Assembly (NCBI GenBank): GCA_936920625.1
Contig: CAKZHC010000051.1
Coordinates: forward strand, 3,768-67,767
DNA: 64,000 bases
DNA from: an uncultured Enterobacteriaceae bacterium
GTDB lineage: Bacteria > Pseudomonadota > Gammaproteobacteria > Enterobacterales > Enterobacteriaceae
Direction: 5' to 3'
Positions 8,610-16,637 of the stretch are shown here, one piece after another (the stretch's first letter is position 1; every line of letters begins with the position of its first letter). The position numbers and the translations under genes are program-made. Under the pieces are notes generated by a model, which was given only the letters and a program-made list of their open reading frames with translations, was not told where the DNA came from and did no database searches.

Positions 8610-9998
8610 ATGTTAAAGATTTTTAATACGCTGAGCCGTCAGAAAGAGCAGTTTAAACCCATTCACGCAGGGAAAGTAGGTATCTACGTATGTGGTATTA
8701 CCGTTTACGATCTTTGCCATATTGGTCATGGTCGTACTTTTGTCGCATTTGATGTGATTTATCGTTATCTGTGCTATCTGGGTTACGAAGTGAACTATAT
8801 ACGTAATATCACCGATATAGACGATAAAATCATCAAACGCGCTGGCGAAAATGGTGAAACGATAACAGCGCTGACTGAACGCACAATTACCTGGATGCAT
8901 GAGGATTTTGCTGCACTGAATATCCTGCCACCCAGCTCAGAACCCCGTGCTACCCACCATATTGATGAAATCATAGCGCTTACTGAGCAGCTGATTGCCC
9001 GCGATCATGCCTATGTCGCCTCTAATGGTGATGTTATGTTTGCCGTAGATAGCGATACAAATTATGGTCAGCTTTCACGGCAGGATCTGCAGCAACTACA
9101 GGCAGGTGTACGTATCGAACTTTCTGATGTTAAACGTAATATCATGGACTTTGTGCTGTGGAAAATGTCAAAAGCAGGTGAACCCGGCTGGCCGTCACCG
9201 TGGGGCTATGGCCGTCCTGGATGGCATATTGAATGTTCAGCAATGAATCGCAAACAACTTGGTAACCACTTCGATATCCACGGGGGTGGCGCTGACTTGA
9301 TATTCCCCCATCATGAAAACGAAATCGCCCAGTCTACCTGTGCCCAGGAAGGTCCCTATGTCAATATCTGGATGCACTCGGGGATGGTGATGATTGATCG
9401 CGAAAAAATGTCAAAATCGCTCGATAATTTTTTCACAGTGCGCGATGTACTACAGCACTACGATGCTGAGACTGTGCGCTATTTCCTGATCTCCGGGCAC
9501 TACCGCAGCCAGCTAAATTACAGTGAAGATAATCTTCAACAAGCGCGTGCGGCATTGGAACGCCTGTATACTGCACTGCGTGATACTGACGACAACACCG
9601 TGGTAGCTGACGGTGCATACTATGAGGCACGTTTCCGTTCTGCAATGGACGATGACTTCAACACACCAGAGGCCTGTTCAGTACTGTTTGACCTGGCGCG
9701 TGAAATCAACCGCGCCAAAGCTGAAGATATCATTCTAGCCAACAGGCTGGCGGCGCGCCTGCGTCAGCTCGGTTCAGTGCTGGGACTTCTCACCCAGAAA
9801 CCCGAGCAATTTCTGCAAAACCAGCAGGGTCATAACACTGAGGACCTGGCGAAAATTGAAGCGCTGATCAAAAAACGGCTTGATGCACGTAAGGCGAAAG
9901 AGTGGGCAACTGCTGACCAGGCCCGCGAAGAGCTTACTGCAATGGGTATTATTCTGGAAGATGGTCCTCAGGGCACCACCTGGCGGCGCAAATCTTAG
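8610..9998 (+). CDS. cysS: Cysteinyl-tRNA synthetase
   Basis: Class I aminoacyl-tRNA synthetase that charges tRNA-Cys; 462 residues (E. coli 461). The start at 8610 (MLKIFNTLSRQ) matches the E. coli N-terminus; the frame is open back to 8523 but that extension is not conserved. YVCGITVYDLCHIGHGRTF holds a zinc cysteine and the HIGH motif; GWHIECSAMNRK and HGGGADLIFPHHENE hold further zinc ligands; KMSKS lies at about residue 270. The C-terminal anticodon-binding region is complete. E. coli ybcI, next after cysS, is missing. Confidence 0.97.
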   Translation: MLKIFNTLSRQKEQFKPIHAGKVGIYVCGITVYDLCHIGHGRTFVAFDVIYRYLCYLGYEVNYIRNITDIDDKIIKRAGENGETITALTERTITWMHEDFAALNILPPSSEPRATHHIDEIIALTEQLIARDHAYVASNGDVMFAVDSDTNYGQLSRQDLQQLQAGVRIELSDVKRNIMDFVLWKMSKAGEPGWPSPWGYGRPGWHIECSAMNRKQLGNHFDIHGGGADLIFPHHENEIAQSTCAQEGPYVNIWMHSGMVMIDREKMSKSLDNFFTVRDVLQHYDAETVRYFLISGHYRSQLNYSEDNLQQARAALERLYTALRDTDDNTVVADGAYYEARFRSAMDDDFNTPEACSVLFDLAREINRAKAEDIILANRLAARLRQLGSVLGLLTQKPEQFLQNQQGHNTEDLAKIEALIKKRLDARKAKEWATADQAREELTAMGIILEDGPQGTTWRRKS

Positions 9999-10257
9999 AA
10001 ATAAGCTTCAGATGATTTTTGCCAGAAAAGCTGAATAACTCGTGTATCCAGTCTTCATAACGTCCAATAAACCTGGAAAGCAGCCTGGATCCCATTTATC
10101 ACCATTGGTATTATCCGCTGAGTCCAACCGCCAGAGTCAGTTATCTGTAAATAACCAGCCCCCGGCGGCGGGCCGGCAACAATGCTCCAGTCTATTTACC
10201 GGCTAATGCACCAAAATGGCAGGAGTGTGATTATATCAGTCTGCACGCTAACAGAAT

Positions 10258-10470
10258 TTAGTTTGTAATGGTAACGCTAACGCCATCATAGCTTACCGTC
10301 TGACCAGACTGGATTTTGCAGCGTTTGCGTGTTTCCACAACACCATCGACAGTCACCTGTCTGGCAGCAATCACGCTCTTAGCTGCCCCACCACTCTCAA
10401 CCCAGTTTTTTAGCTTAAGCAGTCTGCAAAGTTCGATATGCGACGTGCCTTTCAATGAAAATACCACCAC
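10258..10470 (-). CDS. ybcJ: S4-like RNA-binding protein YbcJ
   Basis: Small protein of 70 residues with a single S4-like RNA-binding fold; KLKNWVESGGAAKSVIAARQ and VDGVVETRKRCKI are the conserved core. Its E. coli homologue is the same length and is linked to ribosome-associated RNA binding without a proven role. The start is GTG at 10470, overlapping the folD stop (TAGTG), so it is coupled to folD as in E. coli. Confidence 0.92.
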   Translation of the reverse strand: MVVFSLKGTSHIELCRLLKLKNWVESGGAAKSVIAARQVTVDGVVETRKRCKIQSGQTVSYDGVSVTITN

Positions 10471-11336
10471 TATTCCACCAGATCAGTATCAAATGATTCG
10501 CAGGCTTGCAGAGTATTTTGGATCAATGTAGCAACCGTCATCGGGCCTACCCCCCCAGGCACTGGCGAGATGTAAGAGGCACGTCGGGCTGCCTCCTCAT
10601 AGATAACATCACCAACAACTTTACCGTTTTCCAGCCGATTGATACCCACATCAATGACAATAGCACCAGGTTTTATCCACTCACCGGGAATGAAGCCCGG
10701 CTTACCTACCGCCACTACCAACAGGTCCGCATGGCTGACATGATGACGCAGGTCACGAGTGAATCGGTGAGTAACCGTGGTAGTGCAGCCCGCAAGGAGT
10801 AATTCCATACTCATTGGCCTGCCCACAATGTTTGAAGCCCCAACCACCACAGCGTTCAGACCCAGCGTTTCTATTTGATAGCGCTTCAACAGAGTCACAA
10901 TGCCATGTGGTGTACAGGGACGCAGACGAGGAACCCGCTGGCACAAACGGCCAACGTTATAGGGATGAAAACCATCAACATCTTTTTCTGGCCTGATACG
11001 CTCCAGCACCTTCAGATTATCGATGCCTGCGGGTAGCGGAAGTTGTATCAGAATGCCATCTATCTCCTGATCATGATTTAGCTCATCGATCAATTCCAGT
11101 AATCTGGGTTCGCTGGTACTGGCTGGCAGGTCATAAGAGCGTGAGAGAAAACCTACTTCCTCACAGACCTTCCTTTTGCTGGCGACATATATTTGTGAGG
11201 CCGGATTATTGCCAACCAATACTACCGCTAACCCAGGCCTGCGCCTGCCTGTTGCAAGGCGCTGCTTGACTGTTGCCGCCACTTCCCGACGCACTTGCTG
11301 GGCAACGAATTTGCCATCAATAATTTCTGCTACCAT
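10470..11336 (-). CDS. folD: Bifunctional methylenetetrahydrofolate dehydrogenase/cyclohydrolase FolD
   Basis: Interconverts 5,10-methylene-THF, 5,10-methenyl-THF and 10-formyl-THF, supplying purine and fMet synthesis. Length 288 residues, as in E. coli. YVASKRKVCEEVG holds the catalytic lysine, GILIQLPLP and DGFHPYNVG line the folate site, GASNIVGRPM is the NADP loop, and PVPGGVGPMT the C-terminal signature. The ATG at 11336 gives MVAEIIDG, matching E. coli; a GTG two codons upstream is an alternative. It is followed by ybcJ in one unit. Confidence 0.97.
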   Translation of the reverse strand: MVAEIIDGKFVAQQVRREVAATVKQRLATGRRRPGLAVVLVGNNPASQIYVASKRKVCEEVGFLSRSYDLPASTSEPRLLELIDELNHDQEIDGILIQLPLPAGIDNLKVLERIRPEKDVDGFHPYNVGRLCQRVPRLRPCTPHGIVTLLKRYQIETLGLNAVVVGASNIVGRPMSMELLLAGCTTTVTHRFTRDLRHHVSHADLLVVAVGKPGFIPGEWIKPGAIVIDVGINRLENGKVVGDVIYEEAARRASYISPVPGGVGPMTVATLIQNTLQACESFDTDLVE

Positions 11337-11658
11337 CGACACGAGCGTCCATCTGTTGAAAGTTAATTATATATGACATTTATTTTGGCAGAAGTGCGTG
11401 CCACTGTCAGGCAGAGATTAGTATCACAGCAATACAGGATGATTTTTAAGAAAAACATCACCACAAGGAGCGCCCTGTTGTATATCCGTTTGTCAGTCTG
11501 AAGAGCACGTAAGACATTAATCACAAAAAACCAAGGTTAAAATCATGATGGTTTATATTTCCCCGCAGAACCATTTTGCTGTCTTTAACGCACTTTTGAG
11601 AGAACATAAAACCTGCACTCTCATTTTATCTTCTCCTGTGTGACAATATTCATCTGCA
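11337..11658. other. Intergenic region upstream of folD
   Basis: About 320 bp between divergent-facing ends of folD (5') and the 11659 gene (3'). It should contain the folD promoter, but no clear -35/-10 pair, operator or RNA gene was recognised. Confidence 0.3.
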
Positions 11659-12102
11659 TTATTGCTTTGATTGACTCAGATAATCATTCAGAAAATATCC
11701 GGCATTACCCTCTGAGGATAATCCGCTGCTGTAGTATATATTGTACGGGGTATCTTCACCCGGCAGATAAAGCTCTCCGTAGTTATATTTGTAGAGTACC
11801 AGCACCACAAACTTTTTCCCATTATGCTCTATACTGTAATCGCTCCGGCCGGGCTTTTTCTCAACAGACATTACCTGAATTTTCTTGTCCCAGGCGTGAT
11901 CAATATTTGTTATTTGTACCAGAGCAGTATGATCATTGCGGGGGCCATATCGCAGGGTCCAAACCTGGATACCTTCAGTTCCTCTCCATGCTTTCACCAC
12001 ATGTGCCGCTCCGAGCCTGATGGTATTATCGGCTGCCACAGAGACGTGTAACATCATGGTTGTCGCCACGGCCAGTATAATGATAGTCATTTTTTGGAAC
12101 AT
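11659..12102 (-). CDS. Exported protein of unknown function
   Basis: 147 residues, not recognised. A clear signal peptide (lysine, then hydrophobic residues 5-20, cleavage near VSVA-ADN) predicts export to the periplasm. The mature part is rich in beta-type alternation (KKFVVLVLYKYNYGELYLPG, TPYNIYYSSG), with many tyrosines and no cysteine. An AGGAG lies just upstream of the start, so it is probably expressed. It sits between folD and the small gene at 12247 next to tRNA-Arg, so it may be part of the argU-associated accessory region. Confidence 0.72.
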   Translation of the reverse strand: MFQKMTIIILAVATTMMLHVSVAADNTIRLGAAHVVKAWRGTEGIQVWTLRYGPRNDHTALVQITNIDHAWDKKIQVMSVEKKPGRSDYSIEHNGKKFVVLVLYKYNYGELYLPGEDTPYNIYYSSGLSSEGNAGYFLNDYLSQSKQ

Positions 12103-12246
12103 TTTATCTCCTTGTTAATTATTATATTCCAGTCAATGCCTTCGGAGGGTGCCCTCAGTTTTTCTATGAAAACCTCGCCAATTACACAGGCACGAACTCA
12201 CAGATAACAGCCGTCAGCTATATACTCCGTCAACTTTCACTTAGCG

Positions 12247-12375
12247 CTATCCGTGCTTTTCGATAGCCTCCACTTTTGCAATCCGACGTCTTTTTGTAAC
12301 CTCAGCCCATATTTCTGGCGTATTTTTTATAATCACGTTTTGTAAAAAATAAGGAATCTCTGTTCCTGTAACCAT
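12247..12375 (-). CDS. Small protein, 42 residues, unknown function
   Basis: A short frame with a textbook ribosome binding site (GGAGG, 5 nt before ATG). It reads MVTGTEIPYFLQNVIIKNTP, then a tryptophan-containing stretch and a very basic helix (EVTKRRRIAKVEAIEK). An amphipathic or hydrophobic N-terminus followed by a basic helix suits a membrane-associated or nucleic-acid-binding microprotein. It is close to argU, a common integration site. The strong Shine-Dalgarno is the main argument; no homologue is recalled. Confidence 0.5.
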   Translation of the reverse strand: MVTGTEIPYFLQNVIIKNTPEIWAEVTKRRRIAKVEAIEKHG

Positions 12376-12482
12376 GTATACCTCCTGTTTTACTGCTTAT
12401 AACATCGGCAGTTACTGACTATGTCCACTAAAAAACGTTGACTCGACGTACCGTAACCTTAATAATCCGAACCAGACAGACT

Positions 12483-12559
12483 GCGCCCTTAGCTCAGCTG
12501 GATAGAGCACCGGCCTTCTAAGCCGTAGGTCGCAGGTTCGAATCCTGCAGGGCGCGCCA
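12483..12559 (+). tRNA. argU: tRNA-Arg (anticodon UCU), argU
   Basis: 77-nt tRNA with encoded CCA. Acceptor GCGCCCT/AGGGCGC pairs fully; the D arm is GCTC-AGCTGGAT-A-GAGC; the anticodon loop is CTTCTAA with anticodon TCT (reads AGA and AGG); the T arm is GCAGG-TTCGAAT-CCTGC. It matches E. coli argU almost throughout. One oddity: the outermost anticodon-stem pair (27-43) is C-U, where E. coli has A-U. In E. coli argU carries the DLP12 prophage attachment site, and foreign-looking DNA follows here as well. Confidence 0.96.
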
Positions 12560-12667
12560 ATTAAATCAAGTGGTTAACATAGTTTGTGGTCATTTTAAAC
12601 TATTAACAGGTGTCTTAACGGGTGTCGCAAGGAGAATAACAGGACTTAACAAACGATTTTTTGTTAA

Positions 12668-12940
12668 ATGGGTATGTTTAAAATGATGTTGATCTCATGC
12701 AGGAAGCTTCTTGCAGCCAGTCTCTTCTGTCTGCCGTTACTCTCACCATTACCCTCACTGGCTCTCACACCAGCAACCCCGGAAATCGTCACAGGCTTTT
12801 CCCCTGACGGCTCCGCAAGACAGCTTGTTCTGGAAACAATAAATGATGCAAAGAAAAGTATCCGCATGATGGCATACTCTTTTAACCTGTCGTGCAGTTC
12901 CGCGCTTGTTTCTTGTCCGCTGTTCCAGACGATTGCCTAA
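12668..12940 (+). pseudogene. 5' fragment of a plasmid-type phospholipase D-family nuclease (Nuc)
   Basis: The first ~70 residues have a signal peptide (ending near SLALTPA) and then VTGFSPDGSARQLVLETIND and KKSIRMMAYSF. This is the conserved N-terminus of the exported PLD-family endonuclease Nuc found on conjugative plasmids such as pKM101. After MMAYSF the sequence changes to unrelated NLSCSSALVS and stops. Both HxKxxxxD catalytic parts are therefore missing and the product should be inactive. The fragment ends on the convergent HTH gene at 12937. Confidence 0.72.
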
Positions 12941-13233
12941 TTCTTTTGCCTTCCCGTGTAAAAAATGACAGTGCTATACTCTACTTCTGACAGTGATCGA
13001 CATAATGTTTTTCCTTCTGTCTGCTCACCCGCGCTCGCGCTCGCATTACGGTTCAGGGATGGATTTGAGACATATTCTATACATGCAGATTTCAGCACAA
13101 GATATTTGCCGGAATTGCCACTTGTCCGGCGACCAGTAAGCTCGCCCTTTTTAATCAGCTTGCTTACGGTACTTTTCGATACCTGAAGGTAATCAGCTGC
13201 CTGAGCAAGTGTCATTGGCTTTTCATCATTCAT
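12937..13233 (-). CDS. Excisionase-like helix-turn-helix DNA-binding protein
   Basis: 98 residues from the ATG at 13233, which has GAGGG upstream; the frame is open to 13401 but without a better start. Residues 6-55 (MTLAQAADYLQVSKSTVSKL, then IKKGELTGRR) form a MerR/excisionase-type winged HTH. The serine-rich tail is unstructured. Such proteins regulate or direct excision of plasmids and islands; similar small HTH genes occur on plasmids next to nuc-type genes. It is convergent with the nuc fragment. Target and partner are unknown. Confidence 0.7.
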   Translation of the reverse strand: MNDEKPMTLAQAADYLQVSKSTVSKLIKKGELTGRRTSGNSGKYLVLKSACIEYVSNPSLNRNASASAGEQTEGKTLCRSLSEVEYSTVIFYTGRQKN

Positions 13234-13446
13234 AATTCCCTCTGCTATTTTTAAATTTCTGAAATTATTTCTATCCATCAGGTAATGGGGTTGTGCTGTC
13301 TTTGATCGATTTGATTTAACATTATTCAATTTTGTATGCGGGTATACCTCGTCAGTTAAAACGCTAAAAGAAACCCCGGCAGTACCGGGGTTAGGGATCA
13401 ATCTCTGAGTTTCTCAATTTATTTTATCATCAGTGGTCTGACTGAC

Positions 13447-13774
13447 TCAATCCGGTCTTACTTTAAAAAGATCACATCTGGAAAGTTTATAAGCTTTGCC
13501 AAAACTGCAATAGCAAAGATTGTCAAGTTTACGCAGGATTTTTTGAGATTTGTAATAATTGATACCCAAAATTACTGTTCCCCCTCCCAGCAGTATTCCT
13601 ATAGATATTGGATCATGCCGGGTATTCAGAAAGTAGTTTGCAACTAGGGCAAATACGCCGTAGCCAGTAACACACACTTATCCATTTATTAGTGGTAGTG
13701 TTTTCAAATTCCTTTTCTAGTTTTCTTACAACATCTATATCTATTGGTGGCCGTTTTATATTACTTTCTTTCAT
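13447..13774 (-). pseudogene. Small membrane protein gene broken by a 2-bp slip in a GT repeat
   Basis: Start at 13774 (MKESNIKRPPIDIDVVRK) with an upstream GGG. After NKWISV the frame is lost at GTGTGTG (13671-13677). Adding one GT unit restores a 109-residue protein continuing CVTGYGVFALVANYF, then a second hydrophobic segment (SIGILLGGGTVILGI) and a basic cytoplasmic-looking tail. Length from 13774 to 13447 is 328 nt, consistent with loss of 2 nt. The family is not recognised; it may be plasmid-derived like its neighbours. A sequencing error cannot be excluded. Confidence 0.6.
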
Positions 13775-14053
13775 ATTGCATCCCTTTCTGCCGTGTCCAG
13801 TTCCTGTACAACCGGGATAATATAAGTACCTCAGACATAAAAGTCCCACCCGGCTTTATCTGAAATATGATACTAAATTATCTGCACGTCTGACGTATGT
13901 AATCAAAGTCAGGGCGTGGGTTCAGTACCTTTTTGTACTAAAGGTAATCCATAAAAACAGGATTAGGTAAGCGTGCTCATATTGAAATCGAATGACCAAA
14001 AAGTGATCTTTGTTAACCCGATTACTCAATTATAAAAATAAGGATTAGAAAAT

Positions 14054-14149
14054 ATGCAGGTTATAGCAATAGTGCTTTATATCGCCATAGCACTGGTTCA
14101 GCTTGCCGCCATAATCAGTGCGATGGTGGACTGGACTGGATTGGCATGA
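14054..14149 (+). CDS. Tiny single-span membrane protein (31 residues)
   Basis: A short frame starting MQVIAIVLYIAIALVQLAAI and ending DWTGLA. It is almost wholly hydrophobic, suggesting one transmembrane helix. AAGGA lies about 9 nt upstream. Its stop overlaps the start of the next small membrane gene as ATGA (14146-14149), so the two are probably translated together. Not recognised. Confidence 0.5.
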   Translation: MQVIAIVLYIAIALVQLAAIISAMVDWTGLA

Positions 14150-14364
14150 ATGTTTTTTTCGCGCTAACTATCGGGTTACTAGTGTACTGGTGGATTTTGT
14201 CATTTATCCCTTTTCTGGGGTCAGTTCTGGGAGTAATGGGCGCCGTGCATGGATGGGGCTGGGAATGGTGGCAGGCGGGTTTCCTATTCTTCGGCAACTT
14301 CATACTTATCCTGCTTTTTGGCGGTTTAGAACTGATATCGGAAAAACTAAAACAACACTGGTAA
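14146..14364 (+). CDS. Small two-span membrane protein (72 residues)
   Basis: Hydrophobic segments at about residues 3-32 (LTIGLLVYWWILSFIPFLG) and 44-63 (GFLFFGNFILILLFGG), joined by a tryptophan-rich loop (HGWGWEWWQ), with a charged C-terminal tail SEKLKQHW. It overlaps the preceding 31-residue gene by 4 nt. Together they look like a two-component small membrane complex of the island. Function is unknown; a conjugation, exclusion or toxin-like role is only speculation. Confidence 0.6.
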   Translation: MNVFFALTIGLLVYWWILSFIPFLGSVLGVMGAVHGWGWEWWQAGFLFFGNFILILLFGGLELISEKLKQHW

Positions 14365-14429
14365 TGACCACAGGACTGTAATGCAGTCAGGGTTCAGACC
14401 AGGACTTTGACTAACGGAGACAAAACACA

Positions 14430-14858
14430 ATGAAATATATTACAGCAATTCTTGTAACACTGCCTTTTTCAGCACTTTCAGCAACTCACTGTTTTTACAA
14501 TCTGTCAAACGTTGACGTCTGCAAACAAGCGGCCAAAATGGCAAATGAAATAAAATCGGATTTGCCATTGAATGTGTCCAAGGATGTCAGCCTTTATGCT
14601 GTTGAGGTAAAAGATAATAAGCTAATTGCTTATGTCAGATTAAATTATAGTGAATATGATGCTTTAAAAATTTATCCATGGGCAAAAAAATCATGGGGGT
14701 TCTTTAAAAATCAATGGAGAGACACTGTCACAGCTTTTGCTTGTGGAGATGAAAATAGTTTGAAATCTTTCGTCAGAATGGGCGGCGAGCTGCAATATAT
14801 TTATTCTTTCATCAACGGCGACCCATACGACAGTTTCAGCATCGTCTATTGCAAGTAA
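14430..14858 (+). CDS. Exported cysteine-containing protein of unknown function
   Basis: 142 residues with a signal peptide (MKYITAILVTLPFSALSA, then THCFYN). The mature part has four cysteines (near the N-terminus, NVDVCKQ, FACGDE, and the last-but-one residue), compatible with two periplasmic disulfides. The middle is beta-rich (SLYAVEVKDNKLIAYVRLNY). It is noticeably A+T-rich compared with core genes, supporting foreign origin. The start has GGAGA upstream. No family recognised. Confidence 0.65.
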   Translation: MKYITAILVTLPFSALSATHCFYNLSNVDVCKQAAKMANEIKSDLPLNVSKDVSLYAVEVKDNKLIAYVRLNYSEYDALKIYPWAKKSWGFFKNQWRDTVTAFACGDENSLKSFVRMGGELQYIYSFINGDPYDSFSIVYCK

Positions 14859-14973
14859 AGCCTCTGACTACTTCCCAGAAGAGGAAAGCGTTGTTTTACA
14901 GCCTGCTCCGACAGTTTTAACTTTGGTGCAAAGTCTGACTTGCAAAGCAATATGGCTTTAGGGAATTAGCTTC

Positions 14974-15247
14974 TTACCCATCATTTGCAATTTTCGGTTT
15001 GTCTTTGTGCTTCAGACAGAAGTCAGTACGGTCTTCACAGTATTTCTGATCGATCAGGTTACATAATTCTTTACTGGCTTTCATCCATAATTCCCCGGCA
15101 AATACGTATTTACCCTGACATTCATAGTACATTGCTTTTTCTAAAATCTGTTAGTAAACCCGGCAGTGATTTTTCATAGTATTTTTCTTCATAAAATTTA
15201 TCTGATAGAGTTCCAGCTTCAAAAAATATCGCAACCGTAATAACTCC
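14974..15247 (-). pseudogene. Broken gene for a small cysteine-rich protein
   Basis: Two minus-strand frames join. The upstream part reads VITVAIFFEAGTLSDKF, then KSLPGLLTDFRKSN, and stops soon after. The downstream part reads YYECQGKYVFAGELWMKASK, then LCNLIDQKYCEDRTDFCLKH, ending at TAA 14974. The junction is near 15135. The upstream frame lacks an evident ATG, so the start is also damaged. The regular cysteines suggest an exported protein. Not identified. Confidence 0.4.
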
Positions 15248-15295
15248 TGTAAGGATTTAGACTAAAAAGAATGTAGCTACATTCTCAATATACAT

Positions 15296-15487
15296 TTATC
15301 CGAATCTTATATATCTCATTACATACCTGAGAGTTATAAAATATTTCTTTTCAGGATTAATAGCAAAAAATCTATTATTTATATAAACTAGTGATTTATG
15401 CTCATAAGAGCATAGTATTGCAACCAAACCAAAGTCACGATAAAACTCGCGTATGCTTTTTATATCTAGAGTTTTCCACCTAACCAC
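15296..15487 (-). CDS. Possible short gene or gene fragment, unknown
   Basis: 63-residue A+T-rich frame starting at a GTG, reading VRWKTLDIKSIREFYRDFG, then ILCSYEHKSLVYINNRFFAI. It is well balanced in composition, unlike random frames, but has no convincing ribosome binding site and no recognised family. It could be the tail of a larger degraded gene. Confidence 0.25.
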   Translation of the reverse strand: MVRWKTLDIKSIREFYRDFGLVAILCSYEHKSLVYINNRFFAINPEKKYFITLRYVMRYIRFG

Positions 15488-15715
15488 TTGTCTCGAATTT
15501 ATAAAAATTACTAACTAGATCATTACCAAAATTCAAATCGAAATGATCTGGTTTCTTCAAAAGGAAAACCCATATTTTATAAGATCAGATATTCTGACCA
15601 CCATTTTTATCAAGGAGTTTTCTGCGATGAGTAGGAGTCTCTGCGAGATCTGGTTCCAAACCGGTAACACATAATTTGCAGCTTTCCCGGCTTACGAATC
15701 TGATTAAAACACAGT

Positions 15716-15733
15716 GCAGGGATTCATCCCTGC
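15716..15733. terminator. Hairpin possibly ending island transcription
   Basis: Perfect stem GCAGGGA/TCCCTGC with a TTCA tetraloop, followed on the plus strand by TGTTTGT rather than a clean T-run. It lies in the gene-free stretch 15488-15828, which otherwise shows nothing. A weak terminator is possible. Confidence 0.35.
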
Positions 15734-15828
15734 TGTTTGTACTGTGCAGTTCATATTCCTGCAAGCGCCTTTCTTTGCGAATTTATTTGCCCGGTTTAAT
15801 AATATGCTGATTATGATAAAAAATGCCA

Positions 15829-16431
15829 TTATTCAGATAACTCAATATCAAGACTGTTTAATAGCGATACCGCTTCAGGCAAGGTGAATTTTGCATTTTT
15901 AATATTGTTATGAAAGATATTGATACTGTAGTTTACAGAGTCAGTAAAGTTGGCATCCGTCAAATTAGTATGATGAAATGTGCTGTGTAACAGGTCACTC
16001 CCGGTGAAGTCCACTCCCTGACAATCAGCTTCGTTGAAGTCAGCCTCGTGAATACGGCATTCTGCCATTTTTACTTCAGTCAGATTCAGGCCGAAGAAGG
16101 AACTGTCATTAAGAATACAGCGTTCGAACGCAAACGATACCGCCATTTTTACTGAGGGCCAGCTAGCACTGGTCCAGTTGATACCTAACATCTTGCAGCC
16201 GATAAATTTTACATCCATAAAGCTGCTTTGCGGTAGCTGAAGCAAACTTAAATTACAATCAATAAATTCGCATTCACTGAATTTACATTGGTGAAACACT
16301 GCTTCAGTAAAATTAGACTGCCGGAAGATACACTCTTCGAATCGCATCCGCTTGTGAACCTGCATGGAGTAATTCTGATTATTAAAAATTTCTCCGACGT
16401 ATACTTCTTTTGTAAATTGATCGTTCTGCAT
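15829..16431 (-). CDS. Pentapeptide-repeat protein, Qnr-like in outline
   Basis: 200 residues from the ATG at 16431, preceded by AGGTGAG; a TTG one codon earlier is less likely. Repeats of the A/F-xx-C/D/N-L/F type run through residues 30-180 (for example FEECIFRQSNFTEAVFHQC and DFTGSDLLHSTFHHTNLTD), predicting a right-handed quadrilateral beta-helix. A C-terminal helix (PEAVSLLNSLDIELSE) resembles the dimerisation end of Qnr/MfpA proteins, which mimic DNA and protect gyrase from quinolones or toxins. Whether it binds gyrase is not shown. No signal peptide. Confidence 0.75.
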   Translation of the reverse strand: MQNDQFTKEVYVGEIFNNQNYSMQVHKRMRFEECIFRQSNFTEAVFHQCKFSECEFIDCNLSLLQLPQSSFMDVKFIGCKMLGINWTSASWPSVKMAVSFAFERCILNDSSFFGLNLTEVKMAECRIHEADFNEADCQGVDFTGSDLLHSTFHHTNLTDANFTDSVNYSINIFHNNIKNAKFTLPEAVSLLNSLDIELSE

Positions 16432-16637
16432 CAATACTCACCTAGTTGATCAGTGGTTTTCAGATAACATATATTCTTCATTCTCACATGGCACCGGCTA
16501 GTAGCTGCGTGAAAAAGTGACTCACTGAACACGTTATATTGTACGCTCTCGTCATATCATTCATACCACCTTCACTGCGAAATATCATAACAGCCAGAGA
16601 CGCAACAAGCTTCTTTTCATGCTGGCGCTGATTATGA

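Noticed and set aside
8613..8900. Minus-strand frame of 95 codons inside cysS
   Set aside because: It is a shadow of the conserved cysS coding sequence with no ribosome binding site.
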